Source: Rhodococcus sovatensis
GTDB taxonomy: Bacteria > Actinomycetota > Actinomycetes > Mycobacteriales > Mycobacteriaceae
Direction of reading: 5' to 3'
Assembly: GCF_037327425.1 (NCBI RefSeq)
Contig: NZ_CP147846.1
Location: 1,426,001-1,490,000 of the forward strand
DNA: 64,000 bases
Every line of letters begins with the position of its first letter. Within the stretch, counting starts at the first letter, position 1. Shown here piece after piece: positions 49,490 through 59,048 of the stretch. The position numbers were made by a program, and so were the translations under genes. The notes under the pieces were generated by a model. That model saw only the letters and a list, made by a program, of their open reading frames with translations. It did no database searches and was not told the DNA's origin.

Positions 49490-50626
49490 GTGACAGTCCG
49501 TGTGACTCTGGCCGATGTCGTCACCGTTCTCGATGCCGCATACCCGCCGACGCTTGCCGAGAGCTGGGACTCGGTGGGCCTGGTCACCGGCGACCCCGCG
49601 GACGAGGTGAGCAAGGTGCTGTATGCCGTGGATGCCACCGCAGACATCGTCGACGAAGCCATCGAGTGGGGAGCGGACCTTCTCGTCGCGCATCACCCAC
49701 TACTGCTCAGAGGTGTCGACTCCGTCGCTGCGAACACTCCGAAGGGGGCTTTGATCCACCGCCTCGTCAAAGCCGGGTGTGCGCTGTTCACCGCCCACAC
49801 CAACGCCGACAGCGCCGACCCCGGAGTATCCGACGCTTTGGCGGATCTGCTCGGGGTGACCGACACGCGCCCCATCGAGACGATCGATGCTCCACCGATC
49901 GACAAGTGGGTGGTGCTGGTTCCGGGTTCCCACAGCGACGCGGTCAGGGGTGCGCTGTTCAGGGCGGGAGCCGGCTGGATCGGCAACTACAGCAACTGCA
50001 GTTGGAGTGTCCGCGGGGTGGGGCAATTCCAGCCCGAACAGGGGGCAGACCCGGCCATCGGATCGGTCGGTGCACTCGAGCACGTCGAGGAGGATCGCAT
50101 CGAAGTGGTGGCTCCCGCGTCCGTACGACTCGCTGTGCTCGCGTCGTTACGAAGTGCACATCCGTACGAGGAGCCGGCGTTCGACATCTTCGAGGAGGCG
50201 CGGTTGCCGACGTCGACCGGTCTCGGACGGGTAGGAAGCCTCGAAGTCCCGACGACGCTCCGGGCCTTCACCGAACGCGTCCGGGCGGCGCTCCCTCCGA
50301 CGGTGTGGGGCGTGCGGGCAGCAGGTGACCCCGACTCCATCGTCTCTACCGTCGCCGTGTGCGGCGGTGCGGGTGATTCGTTCCTGGATGCCGTCGCACG
50401 CCTGGGTGCAGACGTGTTCGTCACCTCCGACCTGCGGCACCACCCGGTAGACGAGCACCTGAGAGCGGGCGGACCTGCCGTCGTCGACGTCGCGCATTGG
50501 GCGTCGGAATGGCCGTGGTGCGAGCAAGCACGCGGAGTTGTCGATGCCGAGTTCGGGACTGTGCCGGGGTGGAGGAGCAGGGTGAGTGACCTCCGCACCG
50601 ATCCATGGACCGTCGGGGCGCACTGA
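49490..50626 (+). CDS. Nif3-like dinuclear metal protein
   Basis: 378 residues from GTG 49490, 9 bp after cobC. Nif3/YbgI family with the N-terminal metal half (LAESWDSVGLVTGD, LLVAHHPLLLRGVDS, ALFTAHTNADSADPGVSDALADLLG) and the C-terminal half (VSTVAVCGGAGDSFLDAV, DVFVTSDLRHHPVDEHL). The inserted middle domain (about residues 125-245) is typical of long bacterial members. Cytoplasmic, binds two metal ions; annotated as GTP cyclohydrolase 1 type 2 by similarity only. Confidence 0.88.
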   Translation: MTVRVTLADVVTVLDAAYPPTLAESWDSVGLVTGDPADEVSKVLYAVDATADIVDEAIEWGADLLVAHHPLLLRGVDSVAANTPKGALIHRLVKAGCALFTAHTNADSADPGVSDALADLLGVTDTRPIETIDAPPIDKWVVLVPGSHSDAVRGALFRAGAGWIGNYSNCSWSVRGVGQFQPEQGADPAIGSVGALEHVEEDRIEVVAPASVRLAVLASLRSAHPYEEPAFDIFEEARLPTSTGLGRVGSLEVPTTLRAFTERVRAALPPTVWGVRAAGDPDSIVSTVAVCGGAGDSFLDAVARLGADVFVTSDLRHHPVDEHLRAGGPAVVDVAHWASEWPWCEQARGVVDAEFGTVPGWRSRVSDLRTDPWTVGAH

Positions 50627-50676
50627 GCCGGTAGTGTAGATCGAATCAACTTCCATAGTCGCAGGAGTCATCACGC

Positions 50677-51414
50677 GTGAATGTCGACCCCCGAGTGCAG
50701 GCCTCACTTCTCGAACTGGCCGCAGTGGACACCGAGCTGACGCAGATCGCACACCGTCGCCGTAGTCTTCCCGAGCAGGTCGAATTCGAGAAGCTCGAGG
50801 CAGAGCGAATCGCCCGCAAGGACAGCGCCGTCACCGTCCAGATCGCGATGGACGATCTCGACCGTGACATCAAGAAGCTCGAAGGCGAGGTCGACGCCGT
50901 CCGGCAACGCGAGGACCGCGACAGGAAGCTCCTCGACAGCGGGACCGTCGCAGCAAAGCAGATGTCCGAGCTGCAGCACGAGCTGTCGAGCCTCGAACGG
51001 CGTCAGGGCATCCTCGAAGAGGAACTGCTCGAGGTCATGGAGCGGCGTGAGGCGTCGGAAACCGATTACAACCACGCGGGTGCTCAGCTGACTCAGATCG
51101 AGGACGAGCTCGTCGACGCCGGCCGGCGCCGTGACGACGCAGTGGCCGACGTCGATGCCGCGGAGCAGCGTGCGACGGCGCGTCGAACCGAATTGGCCGC
51201 GTCGTTCCCCGAAGATCTGCTCGGAATCTACGAGAAGCAGCGCGGGCTCACCGGACGCGGTGCAGCATTGCTGCAGGCTCGGCGATGCGGCGCGTGCCGT
51301 ATCGAACTCGATCGCGGCGAAATCTCTCGTATTGCGGCCAAGCCTGCGGACGAGCTCCTGCGATGCTCCGAGTGCAACGCGATTCTCGTGCGCACCAAGG
51401 ACTCCGGTCTGTGA
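50677..51414 (+). CDS. Coiled-coil protein with C4-type zinc ribbon
   Basis: 245 residues from GTG 50677. A long coiled coil (about residues 10-180: repeats of EKLEAERIARKDSA, LERRQGILEEELLEVMERREA) ends in a zinc ribbon with CGACRIELDRGEIS and CSECNAILV (two CxxC pairs). This is the family of Rv2229c/DUF-type zinc-ribbon proteins, conserved between Nif3 and RNase H genes in actinobacteria. Its role is poorly defined; nucleic-acid or protein tethering is likely. It overlaps the RNase H start by 4 bases (GTGA). Confidence 0.85.
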   Translation: MNVDPRVQASLLELAAVDTELTQIAHRRRSLPEQVEFEKLEAERIARKDSAVTVQIAMDDLDRDIKKLEGEVDAVRQREDRDRKLLDSGTVAAKQMSELQHELSSLERRQGILEEELLEVMERREASETDYNHAGAQLTQIEDELVDAGRRRDDAVADVDAAEQRATARRTELAASFPEDLLGIYEKQRGLTGRGAALLQARRCGACRIELDRGEISRIAAKPADELLRCSECNAILVRTKDSGL

Positions 51415-52514
51415 GTTCACCGCAACGGGTCGTCGTCGAGGCGGATGGCGGTTCGCGAGGCAATCCGGGCCCCGCAGGCTACGGCGCCGTCGTGTTCTCG
51501 GCCGATCGGTCGGAGGTGCTCGCCGAACGTCGTCTGGCGCTCGGAGTGGCGACCAACAATGTCGCCGAATACCGCGGCCTCATTGCAGGTTTGACAGCAG
51601 CGGGCGACGTCGGCGCACGTGAGGTCGAGGTTCGAATGGATTCCAAACTCGTCGTCGAACAGATGTCGGGTCGTTGGAAGGTCAAGCACCCGGACATGAT
51701 CCCGCTCAATCGGGAGGCCGCCGGTCTGGTCCGGGGGTTCGACCGCGTCACGTTCCAGTGGATTCCGCGTGCGCAGAACTCGCACGCCGATCGGCTGGCG
51801 AACGAGGCGATGGATGCGGCCGCTGACGGGGCCGTGTTGGAACCGCCGCGCGAGGCCGAGAAAAAACCTGCGGCCCCGGGATGGACCGGCGCAGTGGGCG
51901 AACCGACGCGGTTGCTGTTGCTTCGCCACGGGCAGACGCCCTTGTCCGTGGAACGGCGCTACTCGGGACGAGGCAACCCATCGTTGACCGAGCTGGGGGA
52001 GCGGCAGGCCGCAGCCGCGGCAGCGTATCTGGCTTCGCGAGACGACATTTCGGCGATCATCTCCTCGCCTCTCGGTCGCGCGCAGCAGACTGCAGGCGCA
52101 CTGGCCGGCAAGACCGGACTCGAGGTTTCGACACTGGACGAGCTCACCGAGACCGATTTCGGCGCTTGGGAAGGGCTCACGTTCTCCGAGGCGATGGACA
52201 GCCATCCGGACGTGCATCGACAGTGGCGCGGCGACACGTCGGTGTCCGCGCCGGGCGGCGAGAGCTTCGACACGGTCCGCGAGCGTGTGACGATCGCTCG
52301 TGACAAGCTCGTCGCGTCGTATGCCGGATCGACCGTCGTCGTAGTCAGTCACGTGACGCCGATCAAGTTGCTTCTTCAGCTTGCCTTGGATGTCGGCCCG
52401 TCGCTGCTCTACCGCCTGCATCTCGATCTGGCCTCGCTGAGCATCGCCGAGTTCTATCCCGACGGAGGCGCGTCAGTGCGTCTGGTCAACGACACCTCAT
52501 ATCTGAACGCCTAA
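51411..52514 (+). CDS. Bifunctional RNase HI / phosphoglycerate-mutase-fold phosphatase
   Basis: 367 residues from GTG 51411, overlapping the previous stop. RNase HI domain (residues 1-130): EADGGSRGNPGPAGYGAVV, AEYRGLIAGLTAA, VRMDSKLVVEQMSG and NSHADRLANEAM give the DEDD acidic set. The C-terminal phosphoglycerate-mutase fold (residues 165-367) has the RHG motif LLLLRHGQTPLS and a second His in VVSHVTPIKLLL. Matches mycobacterial Rv2228c, a fused RNase HI and acid phosphatase thought to act in cobalamin synthesis (CobC phosphatase). The last gene of this operon; its 3' end overlaps the convergent permease by 18 bases. Confidence 0.9.
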   Translation: MSSPQRVVVEADGGSRGNPGPAGYGAVVFSADRSEVLAERRLALGVATNNVAEYRGLIAGLTAAGDVGAREVEVRMDSKLVVEQMSGRWKVKHPDMIPLNREAAGLVRGFDRVTFQWIPRAQNSHADRLANEAMDAAADGAVLEPPREAEKKPAAPGWTGAVGEPTRLLLLRHGQTPLSVERRYSGRGNPSLTELGERQAAAAAAYLASRDDISAIISSPLGRAQQTAGALAGKTGLEVSTLDELTETDFGAWEGLTFSEAMDSHPDVHRQWRGDTSVSAPGGESFDTVRERVTIARDKLVASYAGSTVVVVSHVTPIKLLLQLALDVGPSLLYRLHLDLASLSIAEFYPDGGASVRLVNDTSYLNA

Positions 52515-53765
52515 CGCGATCCACAGTGCCGCAACCGATCCGAGGATCGTCAGCGGGGTGGTGATCAGACCGAGAACGGTGAACGTACCGATCGAGGCGG
52601 GTTCACCGTTCGCGGTACCGACCCTGCGCCACAGCATGATCGCAAGCGATCCGACATAGGTCAGGTTGGGGCCGAGGTTCACTCCGATGACCATCGCCAG
52701 CAGCAGTCCCGGTGGGGCTGACGAGCCGAACGCGGCCAGCAGCATGAGGGTCGCCGGTAGATTGTTGACGACGTTCGATGCGAGCGCGGCGATCGCTGCC
52801 GTAGCGAGCAGGCCGGTGAACGAGGCCTCGGTAGGCAGTACTCCGCTCAGCCATTCGCCGATTGGCCCCGAGGTCACTCCCTCGACGACGATGCCCAGCA
52901 GGAGCACGAATCCGCAGAACTTCAGGTCGCCTGCCCAGAGGATTCGCTTCGGCACCGTGAAACCTTGCTCGAGCGCAGGTACGGCCAGCGCGAGCGAACC
53001 GACAGCAGCCACCCAGAACGGCTCGACACCGAAGAGCCCGGCAACTGCGAAACCGAGCAGGGTCACGCCGAGCACGGCGAGAGGCACAGTGGGGGTGGCC
53101 ACCGGCTTCTCGGGAGCAGGCTGGTCCGCGATCGCAGGTTCGGTGCGGACGAGATCTCGTCGGAAGAACAGCCAGAACACCGCGAACTCGATCAGAATCG
53201 ACACGATCCACGGCAGCGCCATCAATGCCGCGAAGTGAACGAACGTCAGCCCGGTCGCGGTGAAGGCGAGCAAGTTCGTCAGGTTCGACACCGGCAACAG
53301 CGTCGACGCCGAATTGGACAGGTGTGCGGTGGCGTAGCTGTGCGGGCGCGGCGACATGCGGAGGGCTCGCGCAGCGCCGATCACTGCCGGGGTCAGGAGC
53401 ACGACGGTCGCGTCGAGGCTCAGGACCGCAGTGGTGACCGCTGCCGCCGCGAAGACCGACGTCAGCAGACGGTGTGGGCTTCCCTGTGCCGATCTGCTCA
53501 TTACCGACGCGATCCAGGTGAACACCCCGAGGGCATCGGCCAGATGCGCCAGCACGAGGATGAATGCCAGGAACACCACCGTCGGGAGAAGTTCGACTAC
53601 CTGCTCACGTGCGTCCGGCACGGTAACGAGACCGAGAAGCACGGCCGCTACTGCGGCCGGTAGCGCGACGACGATTTCGGGGAGACCTCGGGGCGCGGCG
53701 ATGGCGAAAATCAGAACCGCGGCGACCAACGCTGCAGCGATGATCGGTTCCGCGACACCGCTCAC
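52497..53765 (-). CDS. ArsB/NhaD-type ion-transporter permease
   Basis: 422 residues from GTG 53765, overlapping the DUF1697 stop by GTGA. About 11-12 transmembrane helices, with LPTVVFLAFILVLAHLADALGVF, a second-half repeat (IVVEGVTSGPIGEWLSG) and the Asn-Asn motif ALASNVVNNLPATLMLL found in ArsB and SLC13-type transporters. LSLDATVVLLTPAVIG is also typical. It would export arsenite or exchange sodium for protons; no ars regulator is nearby, so arsenic is only one option. Confidence 0.75.
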   Translation of the reverse strand: MSGVAEPIIAAALVAAVLIFAIAAPRGLPEIVVALPAAVAAVLLGLVTVPDAREQVVELLPTVVFLAFILVLAHLADALGVFTWIASVMSRSAQGSPHRLLTSVFAAAAVTTAVLSLDATVVLLTPAVIGAARALRMSPRPHSYATAHLSNSASTLLPVSNLTNLLAFTATGLTFVHFAALMALPWIVSILIEFAVFWLFFRRDLVRTEPAIADQPAPEKPVATPTVPLAVLGVTLLGFAVAGLFGVEPFWVAAVGSLALAVPALEQGFTVPKRILWAGDLKFCGFVLLLGIVVEGVTSGPIGEWLSGVLPTEASFTGLLATAAIAALASNVVNNLPATLMLLAAFGSSAPPGLLLAMVIGVNLGPNLTYVGSLAIMLWRRVGTANGEPASIGTFTVLGLITTPLTILGSVAALWIALGVQI

Positions 53766-54283
53766 GCGAGCATCTTGACGAGTGTCCGTAGATTCCGGGT
53801 CGTGATGGTGGGCTTGTACTTCGCTTTGGCTGTCAACTTGCCGATCGCGCTGTCGGTGGTGCTGCCCCTGACCACCTCCCAATAGACCACGCCTGCGCCC
53901 GATGACACGCGTTCGACCGTCGGATCCAAAGTGTCGCCGACCGCTGTCAACTCCGCGAGATGGTCGGCATCGTTACCGAAGATGACGTACGGGTGCCAGC
54001 CGTCGTGATCGGGATCGAACGGATAGCTGTCGACGATGTCGCGTAGCTGCGGACGGTCGAGCACGATGACCCACGCCTCGTACCCGAAGGCGGCCGCGAG
54101 TGTCGCTTCGACAGATTTCTTCAGAGCGTCACCCTTCTGCGGCGAGGTGAGCTGAACGTTGCCGGTGGCGAGAACAGTGCTGACATTCTCGAAGCCTGCG
54201 GCCGTGAGTGCAGCGCGGAGGTCGGCCATCTTGATGTTGATGCCGCCGACGTTGATTCCGCGAAGCAGAACGACGTGATCCAT
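53762..54283 (-). CDS. DUF1697-family protein
   Basis: 173 residues from ATG 54283; the open frame runs on to 55201 through rnpB, which is clearly not coding. The family's start reads MDHVVLLRGINVGGINIKMADLRAALTAAGFENVSTVLATGNVQL, and SGAGVVYWEV with KYKPTITTRNLRTLVKMLA ends it. DUF1697 is a ~175-residue cytoplasmic family of unknown function. Coupled by overlap to the ArsB/NhaD-like permease gene. Confidence 0.85.
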   Translation of the reverse strand: MDHVVLLRGINVGGINIKMADLRAALTAAGFENVSTVLATGNVQLTSPQKGDALKKSVEATLAAAFGYEAWVIVLDRPQLRDIVDSYPFDPDHDGWHPYVIFGNDADHLAELTAVGDTLDPTVERVSSGAGVVYWEVVRGSTTDSAIGKLTAKAKYKPTITTRNLRTLVKMLA

Positions 54284-54330
54284 GACGTGAACTGTAGTTC
54301 GCGGCTCGGAACCAGTAGAGTTCGATCCTG

Positions 54331-54781
<451 letters not shown>

Positions 54782-54788
54782 CACCCAG

Positions 54789-54896
54789 GGGAGTGGAGCC
54801 TGCGGAATGACCAGTGCGTGGATGGGGAGTGGAGCCTGCGGAATGACCAGTGCGTGGCTGGGGAGTGGAGCCTGCGGAATGACCAGTGCGTGAATG
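54789..54896 (+). repeat. Three 36-bp tandem repeats downstream of rnpB
   Basis: Units at 54789-54824, 54825-54860 and 54861-54896 are identical except the third-last two or three bases (ggatg, ggctg, gaatg). Each contains GTGGAGCCTGCGGAATGACC and there are no spacers, so this is a minisatellite (MIRU/VNTR-type) and not a CRISPR. It starts 8 bases after the RNase P RNA. The repeat can be read in frame but has no start signal. Confidence 0.85.
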
Positions 54897-54934
54897 GCCG
54901 GTCTCGGTGAGGGTTTTCGGGCAGACTGGAATCC

Positions 54935-55120
54935 ATGAGCACAGACGACGAAGCCTGGTACTACGACGTACGGAGCAAGACGGTCTCGCAGGGCAAAGAA
55001 TCGGGCGCACTCGATCGCATGGGTCCGTATCCGGATCGTGAGAGCGCCGAGCGTGCGATTCAGATCGCGGCCGAGCGAAACAAGGCAGCCGACAAGGCCG
55101 ACGACGACTGGAACAACTGA
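54935..55120 (+). CDS. Small SPOR-like actinobacterial protein
   Basis: 61 residues. The sequence EAWYYDVRSKTVSQGKESGALDRMGPYPDRESAERAIQIAAERNKAAD is the short actinobacterial protein family sometimes annotated as SPOR-domain protein. It is a soluble charged protein with no signal. It is followed 3 bases later by the RNB ribonuclease on the same strand, so the pair are probably co-transcribed. Role unknown. Confidence 0.75.
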   Translation: MSTDDEAWYYDVRSKTVSQGKESGALDRMGPYPDRESAERAIQIAAERNKAADKADDDWNN

Positions 55121-55122
55121 CG

Positions 55123-56568
55123 GTGGTCGTCCTGGCGCGACTGTCGGCTCCATCGTTCGATTTCGACTCCATCCGCTCCGAATTCGACCTTCGTGACACA
55201 TTCTCTGCAGAGGCGCTGGCAGAAGCCGAATCGGCGGTGGACCGGTGTGCGTCGGATCGAGAGGATCGCACCGACATCGAGTTGGTGACCATCGATCCCC
55301 CCGGCTCGATGGATCTGGATCAGGCTGTGCACGTCGAGAAGTCGTCGACAGGGTTTGTGATTCACTACGCCATTGCAGACGTGGGAGCTGTCGTCACGCC
55401 CGGTGGAGCGCTCGATACCGAGACGAGGGCGAGAGGTCAGACCTTCTATTTGCCCGACGAGTCCGTCACGCTGCATCCTCGCGTGCTGTCGGAGGGGTCA
55501 GCGAGTTTGCTCCCCGACACAATTCGTCCGGCGGCTCTCTGGCGAATCGAAGTCGACGAATCCGGCGAGGCAGTCTCCTGGACGGTGAAGCGGGCGAGCG
55601 TACGGTCCGTCGCGCGACTCCACTATGCGCAAGTGCAGGCGGACTTCGATGCCGGGACTCCACATCCGTCCATTGCTGCGCTCGGTGAGTTCGGCGAACT
55701 GCGGGCGCGTGCCGCGCGGCGCCGAGGAGCGATCGATATCGCACTTCCCGAGCAGGATGTCGTCCGTGACGGTGATTCCTGGCGCATCGAGTTGCAGGGG
55801 CGGACCGCGGTCGATTCGTGGAACGCCGAGGTGTCGTTGCTGACCGGAATGTGTGCAGCCCGAATCATGCTCGACGCAGGCGTCGGGCTGCTGCGGACCC
55901 TCCCTCCCGCACCGGCCGGTGCTGTGTCGACGTTGAAGAAGACTGCGTCGATGCTCGGAATCGACTGGCCCGACGGTGCATCGGCGGGCGCGGTCCTGGC
56001 GTCGCTACCCAGTGACGCACCCGAGACACTGGCGATGATGACACAGGCCACGAGCTTGCTGCGGGGCGCGGACTACGCGGCGTTCGACGGCGAAGCGCCG
56101 GAACTGACCGAGCATTCGGGAATCGGGGCGCCGTACGCCCACGTCACCGCGCCCTTGCGAAGACTGTCGGACCGCTTCGCAACCGAAGTCTGCCTCGCCG
56201 TCGTTGCCGCCCGCGACGTACCCGAATGGGCCAGAACGGCATTGCCAGACCTGCCCGCCGCGATGCGCGGATCCGATTCGACGGCATCGAAGGTCGATCG
56301 AGCGTGCATCGACCTGACCGAGGCATCGATCCTCGAGAATCGCGTGGGGGAGCAGTTTTCGGGTCGTGTGCTTCGTGGATCGGACGGAAAACGCGCTGCG
56401 GAAGTATTCGTCGACACGCCCATCGTCATCGGAAAGTGCACCGGCGATCCGCCGGAAGGCGAGAAGGTGACAGTGAGGTTGACCGTCGCCGACACCACCT
56501 CCCGGCGTATCGAATTCGCTTACGACTCCGGCGGTGACGCGAATCGATCGGTCGCCTCGACGAGGTGA
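55123..56568 (+). CDS. RNB-domain exoribonuclease (RNase II-like)
   Basis: 481 residues from GTG 55123, spaced 2 bases after the SPOR-like stop. RNB catalytic motif: IDPPGSMDLDQAVHVE (about residues 64-79), holding the conserved Asp pair, then VIHYAIADVGAVVTPGGALDTETRARGQTFYLPDESVTLHPRVLSEG. The length lacks the S1 domains of RNase R. It digests single-stranded RNA 3' to 5'. Its end overlaps the convergent proline iminopeptidase gene by 49 bases. Confidence 0.87.
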   Translation: MVVLARLSAPSFDFDSIRSEFDLRDTFSAEALAEAESAVDRCASDREDRTDIELVTIDPPGSMDLDQAVHVEKSSTGFVIHYAIADVGAVVTPGGALDTETRARGQTFYLPDESVTLHPRVLSEGSASLLPDTIRPAALWRIEVDESGEAVSWTVKRASVRSVARLHYAQVQADFDAGTPHPSIAALGEFGELRARAARRRGAIDIALPEQDVVRDGDSWRIELQGRTAVDSWNAEVSLLTGMCAARIMLDAGVGLLRTLPPAPAGAVSTLKKTASMLGIDWPDGASAGAVLASLPSDAPETLAMMTQATSLLRGADYAAFDGEAPELTEHSGIGAPYAHVTAPLRRLSDRFATEVCLAVVAARDVPEWARTALPDLPAAMRGSDSTASKVDRACIDLTEASILENRVGEQFSGRVLRGSDGKRAAEVFVDTPIVIGKCTGDPPEGEKVTVRLTVADTTSRRIEFAYDSGGDANRSVASTR

Positions 56569-57503
56569 TGGATGATGCCGGGTTCGGCTGCTGAGTGCCC
56601 GGCATCGTCCACGATCGTCAGTGTCGCGTCGGGCCAGGCTTTGTGGAGTTCCCATGCACTCGTTGCCGGGCACACCACGTCGTACCGGCCTTGCACGATG
56701 ACCCCCGGGATTCCGGCGAGCAGGTGGGCGTCGGCAAGGAGCTGATTTTTCTCGAGGAAGCCGCTGTTCCGGAAGTAGTGGTTCTCGATTCCCGCGAATG
56801 CCAACGCGAACCGGGGATCCTCGTTCTCCTCGATCTGGTCCGGCCGGGGGAGAAGGTAGCTTGTCGCTGCCTCCCACGAGGACCACGCAATTGCGGCGTC
56901 GGTGGCAACGGCACGATCGTCCGACCGAAGAAGTCGGTGATAGGCCTCGACGAGGTCGCCCACGCGTTCGCTCTCAGGAACCGGCGCCAGGAATCGGTCC
57001 CACTGCTCGGGGAAGATGTGTCCGGCGCCGCCGTTGTAATACCAGTCGATTTCACTTCGACGCAGCAGGAAGATTCCGCGCAGGATCAGGCCGGTGACGC
57101 GCTCGCGGTGGGCCTGCGCGTACACCAGTGACAGGGTCGAGCCCCACGACCCGCCGAACACCAGCCAGCGGTCGACGCCGACGTGTTCGCGAAGCTTCTC
57201 CATATCGGCTACCAGTCGATCGGTGGTGTTCACCGTCAGATCGGCACCGTCCGCGATGTGCGGGGTCGATCGTCCGCAGCCGCGTTGATCGAACAGGATG
57301 ATCCGGTACTTGTCCGGATCGAAATATCGACGCTGGGCGGGGCCAGTTCCACCGCCCGGTCCGCCGTGCACGAACACGACCGGAGCTCCGGCGGGATTTC
57401 CACTGATTTCCCAGTAGATCCGTTGGCCCTCACCGACGTCGAGATGACCGGCGTCGTGCGGCTCGATCGGTGGATAAAGCTCCCGCACGTGTGTATCGGC
57501 CAC
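56520..57503 (-). CDS. pip: Proline iminopeptidase
   Basis: 327 residues from GTG 57503 (the open frame runs to 58235 across a lipoprotein gene). Alpha/beta hydrolase with VVFVHGGPGGGTG (oxyanion loop), the nucleophile Ser in LVFGGSWGSTLSLVYAQ (about residue 112), IFLLRRSEIDWYYNGGAGHIFPEQWDRF of the cap, the Asp region GRYDVVCPATSAWEL, and His in DDAGHSAAEPGI. It removes N-terminal proline from peptides. Follows 3 bases after the lipoprotein stop on the minus strand. Confidence 0.92.
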   Translation of the reverse strand: MADTHVRELYPPIEPHDAGHLDVGEGQRIYWEISGNPAGAPVVFVHGGPGGGTGPAQRRYFDPDKYRIILFDQRGCGRSTPHIADGADLTVNTTDRLVADMEKLREHVGVDRWLVFGGSWGSTLSLVYAQAHRERVTGLILRGIFLLRRSEIDWYYNGGAGHIFPEQWDRFLAPVPESERVGDLVEAYHRLLRSDDRAVATDAAIAWSSWEAATSYLLPRPDQIEENEDPRFALAFAGIENHYFRNSGFLEKNQLLADAHLLAGIPGVIVQGRYDVVCPATSAWELHKAWPDATLTIVDDAGHSAAEPGIIHHLVEATDRFASPPES

Positions 57504-57505
57504 CG

Positions 57506-57952
57506 TCAGAACCCGACCAGTCCCGAGGCGAGATCGGGGATGTCGAGTGAGCGCATTGCTTCTTCCCGTACGTCGGGGCACGTTGCGATGGTGATGTCGT
57601 CGACGATGGCGCGGTTCTGCACGACCTGAAGGTTGATCACTCCGCTCTGAGCCGCCCACGTCTGCACGACGATGTTGAGGCCACCACGGCCCAGCGTCGG
57701 GCCCTGGATGCGCCACTCCTGGAGCTGCTCGCTCAGGTCGGTGCACAATTGCTGGCTCTGCTGCTCTGTGACGCCGCCGGCCACCGCCGGCTCGGTTGTC
57801 GGCGCGGCAGTTGTGGTCGGGGTCAAGGATGACGAAGATCCGGTGCTCGTCGAATCGGTACCGCATGCGCCGACAGTCAGGAGAACGGCGGCCGCTCCTG
57901 CGAGGGACACTGCTGCTCGGCGATAGCTGCTGGTGCTCAGACCTGAGTTCAT
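57506..57952 (-). CDS. Secreted lipoprotein, unknown family
   Basis: 148 residues from ATG 57952. Lipobox LLTVGAC after a basic, hydrophobic leader (YRRAAVSLAGAAAV) makes Cys30 the lipidation site. A Ser/Thr-rich linker (TSTGSSSSLTPTTTAAPTTEPAV) follows, then a ~85-residue domain with one Cys pair (QLCTDLSEQLQ, ATCPDVREEAM). Resembles short Rhodococcus/Mycobacterium lipoproteins of unknown role. Upstream of pip with 2 bases between. Confidence 0.75.
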   Translation of the reverse strand: MNSGLSTSSYRRAAVSLAGAAAVLLTVGACGTDSTSTGSSSSLTPTTTAAPTTEPAVAGGVTEQQSQQLCTDLSEQLQEWRIQGPTLGRGGLNIVVQTWAAQSGVINLQVVQNRAIVDDITIATCPDVREEAMRSLDIPDLASGLVGF

Positions 57953-57997
57953 GGCACCGAGTGTGCCAGAGGGTGCGGACCACTGACGCTCCGAGCC

Positions 57998-58041
57998 AGT
58001 GGCGCGGTTGAGCGCACGGGAGTGCACTCAACCGCGCCACT
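57998..58041 (-). terminator. 20-bp stem terminator downstream of panB
   Basis: agtggcgcggttgagcgcac (57998-58017) pairs with gtgcactcaaccgcgccact (58022-58041), one mismatch, 4-base loop. A second short hairpin follows (ctacggc/gccgtag, 58040-58056). It lies 44 bases past the panB stop in the minus direction. Confidence 0.8.
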
Positions 58042-58084
58042 ACGGCGGAGCCGTAGTCGGTCTCACAAATCAGCGAATCGGTGA

Positions 58085-58930
58085 TCAGTAACTGTGTTCG
58101 GGGCCTGGAAATACCCCGCTGCGCACCTCGGCGAGGTAGCTCGATGCCGCGCTGCGGAGCTCGTCCCCGACGTTCCCGAACTTTTTGACGAACTTGGCCG
58201 TCTTGCCATTGGTGTAGCCGGCCATGTCCTGCCACACGAGTACTTGAGCGTCGGTCTCGTTGCCCGCGCCGATGCCCACCGTCGGGATGGTGAGCTTGCG
58301 GCTGACCTGACCCGCGACGTCGGCGGGGACCATCTCCATGACGACGGAGAATGCGCCCGCCTCCTGGACTGCAATCGCATCGGCGATCAGCTGTTCGGAG
58401 CCATCACCGCGTCCCTGTACGCGGAACCCGCCGAGGCCGTTGACGCTCTGTGGGGTGAAGCCGATATGGGCCATCACCGGTATGCCAGCGGCCGTGATCG
58501 CCGCGATCTGATCGGCTACGCGCTCACCGCCTTCGAGCTTGACCGCGTTGGCCAGGCCTTCCTTCATGAAGCGCATCGCCGTCGCCAGGGCCTGCTGCGG
58601 CGACGCCTCGTAAGTGCCGAACGGAAGGTCGGCGACGACGAGGGCGTTGGGAGCTCCGCGAACCACACCTCGGACGAGCGGAAGCAACTCGTCGATCGTG
58701 ATGGGAACCGTGGTGTCGTAGCCGTACACCACATTGGCAGCAGAGTCGCCGACGAGAAGGACCGGGATGCCGGCCTCTTCGAAGATGCGCGCGCTCGAGT
58801 AGTCGTACGCCGTGAGCATCGCCCACCGCTCACCCTCGGCTTTCATCTGCGCCAGATGGTGTGTGCGGGTCTTACGGGTCAGGCCGGATACCGATGAATC
58901 GGAGGCTCCGTAAATCGTGTTGTCGGACAT
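58085..58930 (-). CDS. panB: 3-methyl-2-oxobutanoate hydroxymethyltransferase
   Basis: 281 residues from ATG 58930. TIM-barrel with Mg-binding LLVGDSAANVVYGYDTTVPI (Asp pair), ALVVADLPFGTYE, AVKLEGGERVADQI, PVMAHIGFTPQSVNGLGGFRVQGR and FSVVMEMVPADVAG. It forms ketopantoate from ketoisovalerate and methylene-THF, first committed step of pantothenate and CoA. It has the mycobacterial length and the order panB / Hip1-like / glnA2 is conserved, with nadE interposed here. Confidence 0.95.
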   Translation of the reverse strand: MSDNTIYGASDSSVSGLTRKTRTHHLAQMKAEGERWAMLTAYDYSSARIFEEAGIPVLLVGDSAANVVYGYDTTVPITIDELLPLVRGVVRGAPNALVVADLPFGTYEASPQQALATAMRFMKEGLANAVKLEGGERVADQIAAITAAGIPVMAHIGFTPQSVNGLGGFRVQGRGDGSEQLIADAIAVQEAGAFSVVMEMVPADVAGQVSRKLTIPTVGIGAGNETDAQVLVWQDMAGYTNGKTAKFVKKFGNVGDELRSAASSYLAEVRSGVFPGPEHSY

Positions 58931-59048
58931 CTTTGTCCCTTTCGGTTCCTCGAGGCCCGCTCGGCGGGTACCCGGGATGGGGTTGATGACATCCGCCAGT
59001 GTGCCACCTGCAGAAGCGGCCGACGAAGAGACTGAGACGTGCAATACG

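Noticed and set aside
54789..54896. CRISPR array
   Set aside because: The repeats are directly adjacent with no spacers and no cas genes are nearby.
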